Shown here piece after piece: positions 6,362 to 9,381 of a stretch of 9,381 bases of DNA; the stretch's first letter is position 1, and every line of letters begins with the position of its first letter. The DNA lies in assembly GCA_030526455.1 (NCBI GenBank), contig JAUNCU010000113.1, positions 1 through 9,381 of the forward strand. Direction: 5' to 3'. Made by a program: the position numbers and the translations under genes. The notes under the pieces are model-generated. The model saw only the letters and a list, made by a program, of their open reading frames with translations. It did no database searches and had not been told where the DNA came from. Source of the stretch: Bacteroidales bacterium. GTDB lineage: Bacteria; Bacteroidota; Bacteroidia; Bacteroidales; Muribaculaceae.

Positions 6362-6973
6362 ATGGTACATCGCATCACATATATGCTGCTCCTTGCCGCA
6401 CTGTGCATCAGTTGCGGCAAGGACGGTGGCATACAAGACACCTTCTTCGGCAGTGTGGAATTCGGGCAGCAGAAACATCAGGTGCTTGAGGCACTCTACG
6501 CCCAGCACTTCGTCGACGCCGCCACCGGTCAGCAAGACCAGCACTTCGACACCATCCCGCTCGACGACGGCGACTACAGCGAACTGAAAATACTCGCCTC
6601 GGCCGACTCCACCGGCTTCGCCTTCCTGGGACAGCGGTGGCTCAATGTGCAAGTGCAATTCGACGGCAACGGCCTCTACTGCATCTCCTTCCGCGCCAAA
6701 GCCACAGCGAAGGCGAAGGCCAGCAAGGAATTTGCCGCCATCCTGCGCACGCTGCAGAAAAATTACGAAATGCAGCGCATGGTCATTGGCAACTCCAGCG
6801 CCGAGGGACAGGCGGCCGACATCGTAGGCTACCGCTACGACAGCGGCTTGCTCATGGTGCAACTCTACCTCAACGAACTGCCCGACGGCAGTGCCGCACC
6901 CGTACTCTCCTACATCGCCACCAAAGAATATTCCCATCGCGCCAGCCGAAGAGCCCGCCGTAGCCAGCAATAA
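6362..6973 (+). CDS. Small lipoprotein, third gene of the envelope operon
   Basis: The 203-residue protein starts with a short export signal (MVHRITYMLLLAALCISC), and Cys18 is the likely lipid-attachment site, although Cys at -3 is unusual. The mature part, beginning GKDGGIQDTFFGSVEFGQ, is a mixed alpha/beta domain. It contains a FGSVEFGQ-x-K-x-x-V-L-E-A-L stretch at about 29-44, where small conserved secreted domains often place a strand followed by a helix. There is a second strand-helix unit near 95-135 (VQVQFDGNGLYCISFRAK). I do not recognise the family. The end is basic (SRRARRSQQ), echoing the basic tail of the gene before. An earlier in-frame ATG at 6269 lies inside the preceding gene and would put 31 polar residues before the signal, so ATG 6362 is the better start. 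The 17-base gap to the preceding gene supports co-transcription. Confidence 0.8.
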   Translation: MVHRITYMLLLAALCISCGKDGGIQDTFFGSVEFGQQKHQVLEALYAQHFVDAATGQQDQHFDTIPLDDGDYSELKILASADSTGFAFLGQRWLNVQVQFDGNGLYCISFRAKATAKAKASKEFAAILRTLQKNYEMQRMVIGNSSAEGQAADIVGYRYDSGLLMVQLYLNELPDGSAAPVLSYIATKEYSHRASRRARRSQQ

Positions 6974-6977
6974 CGCG

Positions 6978-7023
6978 AGGCGCACACCGTGCCTTGAAAG
7001 TGGATTTTTTTGCGTTTTTTTTT
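6978..7023 (+). terminator. Possible weak terminator of the lipoprotein operon
   Basis: An imperfect hairpin (AGGC 6978-6981 plus AC, with GT plus GCCT 6989-6994, and a 2-base bulge) is followed after 10 bases by T7 (7005-7011) and then by T9 (7015-7023). The stem is short and the gap to the T-runs is longer than usual, so this call is tentative. Confidence 0.3.
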
Positions 7024-7042
7024 GCGATTTTCTTGAAAAAAG

Positions 7043-7073
7043 TTGCAATATGCAAGAAAATAACTTATATTTG
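7043..7073 (+). promoter_or_regulatory. Promoter for the DUF805 gene, with a dyad over the -33 element
   Basis: TATATTTG at 7066-7073 is an exact -7 element, and TTG at 7043-7045 lies 20 bp upstream as the -33 element. Transcription would start near 7078-7080, about 170 bases before the ATG at 7250. The -33 element is the left arm of a palindrome, TTGCA-ATA-TGCAA (7043-7055), which could be an operator that controls polymerase access. A weaker element, TAACTTTA (7217-7224), is closer to the gene. Confidence 0.65.
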
Positions 7074-7079
7074 TGGTCA

Positions 7080-7249
7080 AGAACTACATGGTGGCTTCAC
7101 TGTCAACTTTTTAGATAGCGTGTCTGTTGTGGAAAAGAATGATAGAATCTCATCAAAAAAAGATGTACAAATGTGGTCAGCCAAAGTTTTTTTTAATTAC
7201 AACAAATAGAATCAAATAACTTTATTTATTTACTAAACCCTTACAGCAA
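7080..7249 (+). other. Long untranslated leader of the DUF805 gene
   Basis: If transcription starts at 7078-7080, about 170 bases precede the DUF805 start codon. TGTGGTCA occurs at 7072-7079 and again at 7172-7179, exactly 100 bases apart. A7 (7155-7161) and T8 (7187-7194) could pair into an AU-only stem. I see no recognised riboswitch core and no convincing leader peptide. The region may carry RNA-level control or may simply be long. Confidence 0.4.
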
Positions 7250-7711
7250 ATGAAACCTACAATGAATTTCCTGGAAGCAGTAAAGACCTGCTTCGGCAAG
7301 TATGTCACATTTAGCGGACGCGCACGCCGCTCCGAATTTTGGTGGTTCTATCTCTTAGGCATGGTGCCCGGATGGATCATGGGCTTCCTCATCAATTTGA
7401 AGATGGCAAAGAAGGCCGAACTTTTGACCGCCGCCTATCAAGACCTGAGCAAATACAACGACATCGTGGCTCAAGCCGAATCGTTCGACACATTCTTCTA
7501 CATAGGCATGGCTGTGGCAGTCATCCTCAACCTCGCTTTGTTTATCCCAATGCTCGCTGCATGGGTGCGCCGCCTCCACGATGTGGGCAAGAGCGGCCAC
7601 ATGCTGTGGCTCATTCTGGTCTGCGGTGTGGGCGGTATCATTCCACTGATCATGTGTATCAGCGACAGCAAGCCAGGTCCTAACCAATACGGCCCAAATC
7701 CAAAAGAATAA
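7250..7711 (+). CDS. DUF805 family inner-membrane protein
   Basis: This 153-residue protein has the signatures of DUF805 (E. coli YhaH/YhaI-type proteins): FSGRARRSEFWWF (21-33) just before the first membrane helix, WVRRLHDVGKSG (105-116) before the last helices, and DSKPGPNQYGPNPK (139-152) at the end. About three membrane segments follow (33-50, 82-104, 117-137). The family's role is unknown; many members are linked to envelope functions or phage. A polar stretch of about 30 residues (51-80, rich in Lys and Asp) sits between helices one and two and seems longer than in the simplest members. ATG 7262 is an alternative start, giving MNFLEAVK, which resembles many relatives. It has its own promoter and long leader and converges on the second ATPase. 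Confidence 0.9.
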   Translation: MKPTMNFLEAVKTCFGKYVTFSGRARRSEFWWFYLLGMVPGWIMGFLINLKMAKKAELLTAAYQDLSKYNDIVAQAESFDTFFYIGMAVAVILNLALFIPMLAAWVRRLHDVGKSGHMLWLILVCGVGGIIPLIMCISDSKPGPNQYGPNPKE

Positions 7712-7752
7712 CATAAGGCAATCGCAAGGCTGAGAAGCCGAAACGAAACCCA

Positions 7753-7790
7753 AGCGGCGGAGCATTTTTTTTTGAATTTGCTCCGCCGCT
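7753..7790. terminator. Perfect 12-bp hairpin between convergent genes
   Basis: AGCGGCGGAGCA (7753-7764) and TGCTCCGCCGCT (7779-7790) form a perfect GC-rich 12-bp stem around a 14-base loop that starts with nine Ts. The hairpin lies between the stop of the DUF805 gene (7711) and the stop of the opposing ATPase gene (7816), where a two-way terminator is expected. No T-run follows the stem on either strand, so it is not a textbook intrinsic terminator. A small GGCT-GAGA-AGCC hairpin (7728-7739) precedes it. Confidence 0.6.
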
Positions 7791-7815
7791 ACTATGCTGG
7801 TGCGCAAGTTGCGCT

Positions 7816-9249
7816 TTACCTTTGAAACAAATCGTCGAGCGTGAGAATGGATTGCGCCACATCGTTGTATTTACCGTCGGAGAGTCCTTCGGCAGCAATG
7901 ATGGTAACCCACGGCACATGGCGCAACACGGTTTCGTCACGAAACACCTTCACTCGGTTTTTAATCTTGGCATATTCGTCTTTGCCAAGGTCGTATTTTG
8001 TGGCGCTGTATTTCACTTCGCAAATATTCACAATGCCATCGGCGCGTTCGATCACAATGTCGATTTGAGCGCCCGGTAATGATTCTTTGCTTCGCCACGA
8101 ATAATTCAGCGTGGAAATGGCATCAATGCGAAGCGCATGCTTGATTTCGCGCACATGCTCGGTACACACATTCTCGAAGGTGAGTCCCATCCAGGTGTTC
8201 ACCTCGGGCGTGTTGATGTGATGCGACCAGTAATTGGGTTCCACCTCGGCACGGCGAGCAAACTTCAAGAAGAAGCCACAGAAGAAGTCTTTCAACTGAT
8301 AGATGGCATCGTTTTTCTTGATGCGCTTACCACGCACGGGCAGGCGGCGAAGCAAGTCGCAGTAGACCAAATCTTCCAGTTTTGTGCCCAAGTGGCCATT
8401 GTTGGGGCATCCCAACTTCTCTGCCAACTGCTGGCGAGTGAGTCCCTGCTGGTATACGCCCAGCGTTTCCACTATTTTCATATACACTTCAGGGCTGCGA
8501 TATAGCGTACTGAATAGGCGGCGATACTCCCTGCGCATGAGCATATCTTGAGAAAACAGCAAGCGATCGACGTTCTGCACCAGACTCTCATGCTTGTTGA
8601 GCAAACTCAAATAGTAAGGAATGCCGCCAAAAATCATGTAAGCCTGCAGCACCATTTGCCTATTCCAGAGAAAACCGTTTTTGGTGAGATACTCCTCCAC
8701 TTCCGACAGGCAGAACGGATGAATAGGCATTTCGCAAGTTAAGCGGCCATGCAGCCCACCCTTGCTATTCACCACATTAGTAATCATCCAACTGGTGGCA
8801 CTGCCGCAAATGATAAGCAGCAGATTAGGCTGCAACGAAGCCCATTGGTTCCAGAAATACCCTAATGCCTTAGCCACGCCCGAATTTTGCACATCCATTG
8901 CAGGCAATTCATCGATGAAAATCACACATTTCTCATCGGGCTTCATCTTTGCCTTGAGCGCCTTCTTGAGCATCATAAAGGCTTCCATCCAGTTGTCAGG
9001 ACGTTTTGCAAGCGCTAGACCATAGTCGTCCATCGCATCGGTAAAAGCAAGAAACTGATCTTCGAGTGTGCCCTCGATCACGCCTGTCATTTTAAAGACA
9101 AAATGGTTGCGAAACATTTCATTCACAAGAAACGTCTTGCCCACACGGCGACGACCGTAGAGAGCCACAAATTCGGCACGGTCGCTTTCATACATATTCC
9201 TCAGCGAAGTGATCTCGCTTATTCTGCCTACCACATTTTGCATAGCCAT
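7816..9249 (-). CDS. ATPase with C-terminal PD-(D/E)XK-like domain (COG1672 / DUF234 type)
   Basis: This 477-residue cytoplasmic protein starts with VGRISEI and a P-loop ATPase domain: Walker A GRRRVGKT (32-39), Walker B VIFIDELP (109-116), a sensor-like CGSATSWM (148-155) and GGLHGR (164-169). The middle part (about 255-305) looks like a winged helix (GLTRQQLAEKLG). The C-terminal part fits DUF234, with a PD-(D/E)XK-like arrangement: E359, QIDIV with D397, and CEVKYS with E411 and K413. Length and order are typical of the ATPase_2 plus DUF234 family, which is common and variable in Bacteroidetes and archaea. Its function is unclear, and nuclease activity is inference from these residues. ATG 9249 and ATG 9243 are both plausible starts behind a consensus promoter. 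It has no operon partner in the window. It resembles the first gene in architecture but comes from a different family. Confidence 0.9.
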   Translation of the reverse strand: MAMQNVVGRISEITSLRNMYESDRAEFVALYGRRRVGKTFLVNEMFRNHFVFKMTGVIEGTLEDQFLAFTDAMDDYGLALAKRPDNWMEAFMMLKKALKAKMKPDEKCVIFIDELPAMDVQNSGVAKALGYFWNQWASLQPNLLLIICGSATSWMITNVVNSKGGLHGRLTCEMPIHPFCLSEVEEYLTKNGFLWNRQMVLQAYMIFGGIPYYLSLLNKHESLVQNVDRLLFSQDMLMRREYRRLFSTLYRSPEVYMKIVETLGVYQQGLTRQQLAEKLGCPNNGHLGTKLEDLVYCDLLRRLPVRGKRIKKNDAIYQLKDFFCGFFLKFARRAEVEPNYWSHHINTPEVNTWMGLTFENVCTEHVREIKHALRIDAISTLNYSWRSKESLPGAQIDIVIERADGIVNICEVKYSATKYDLGKDEYAKIKNRVKVFRDETVLRHVPWVTIIAAEGLSDGKYNDVAQSILTLDDLFQR

Positions 9250-9272
9250 CAGTTATTTATATTCTACATCTG

Positions 9273-9304
9273 CAAATTTAATAACAGAAAATCAAAACCA
9301 CAAA
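9273..9304 (-). promoter_or_regulatory. Consensus promoter for the second ATPase
   Basis: On the minus strand TTTG (9304-9301) is followed after 20 bp by TAAATTTG (9280-9273), a perfect match to the Bacteroidetes promoter. Transcription would start near 9266-9268, giving a leader of about 18 bases before ATG 9249. Alternating repeats (9310-9377) lie immediately upstream. Confidence 0.75.
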
Positions 9305-9309
9305 CTTTT

Positions 9310-9377
9310 TCGGGCGAAACATGTGCATTTTTCGCTATATTTCGCCCAAGAATCGATGTTGTCGGGCGAAACATGTG
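9310..9377. repeat. Alternating repeats of a (T)CGGGCGAAACATGTG unit
   Basis: TCGGGCGAAACATGTG occurs exactly at 9310-9325 and 9362-9377, 52 bases apart. Between them lies an inverted, diverged copy (minus strand 9349-9337, 11 of the first 13 bases matching). The first and middle copies give an inverted repeat GGGCGAAA / TTTCGCCC (9312-9319 and 9340-9347). The cluster starts 6 bases upstream of the -33 element of the second ATPase and runs towards the window edge, so more copies may lie outside. It could be an operator array or an intergenic repeat family. Confidence 0.7.
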
Positions 9378-9381
9378 TGAT

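Noticed and set aside
6230..7048. A 272-codon minus-strand frame opposite the small lipoprotein gene
   Set aside because: It overlaps the lipoprotein and the T-rich region, has a low-complexity translation and no motif. The plus-strand lipoprotein signal is convincing.
6994..7209. A 71-codon plus-strand frame spanning the intergenic region before the DUF805 gene
   Set aside because: Its start lies upstream of the strong promoter at 7043-7073. The N-terminus is only the translation of T-runs, and no motif is present.
9310..9377. A CRISPR array
   Set aside because: The copies alternate in orientation, are only 13-16 bp long and do not have the regular direct-repeat/spacer pattern.

Overview
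The window reads as chromosomal DNA from a member of the Bacteroidota, probably Bacteroidales (Prevotella, Bacteroides or Muribaculaceae-like). The evidence is several promoters of the form TTG - about 20 bp - TAnnTTTG, which is the sigma factor signature of this phylum. Start codons also lack Shine-Dalgarno sequences, and there are lipoproteins, a menaquinone gene (menA) and a DUF805 protein of familiar type. No tRNA, rRNA, CRISPR array or complete insertion sequence is visible.

Layout. Positions 74-1375 (+) hold an AAA-type ATPase with a C-terminal DUF4143/nuclease-like region. A 382-base gene-poor stretch (1376-1757) follows, with 10-bp tandem repeats, overlapping hairpins and a possible gene scrap. 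A small four-helix membrane protein (1758-2075, +) comes next, then a block of 9-bp tandem repeats. menA (2179-3090, -) is divergent from a three-gene plus-strand operon (3191-6973): a lipoprotein with a probable TIM-barrel domain, a 714-residue exported helical-repeat (TPR-like) protein, and a 203-residue small lipoprotein. After a 276-base region with its own promoter lies a DUF805 membrane protein (7250-7711, +). It converges, across a long perfect hairpin, on a second ATPase with a C-terminal PD-(D/E)XK-like region (7816-9249, -). The right edge carries alternating 13-16 bp repeats upstream of that ATPase promoter.

How it fits together. The GC-rich core (about 1758-6973) looks like resident genome: menA makes menaquinone for anaerobic respiration, and the lipoprotein operon acts in the cell envelope. 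The two ATPase genes at the ends are less GC-rich by eye and belong to families that are scattered and mobile in Bacteroidetes. They are probably accessory genes, each with its own strong promoter. The most interesting signals are the mirror-image divergent promoters between menA and the operon, the operon of unknown function, two families of short-period tandem repeats on either side of the small membrane protein, the long leader of the DUF805 gene, and the alternating repeats at the right edge.
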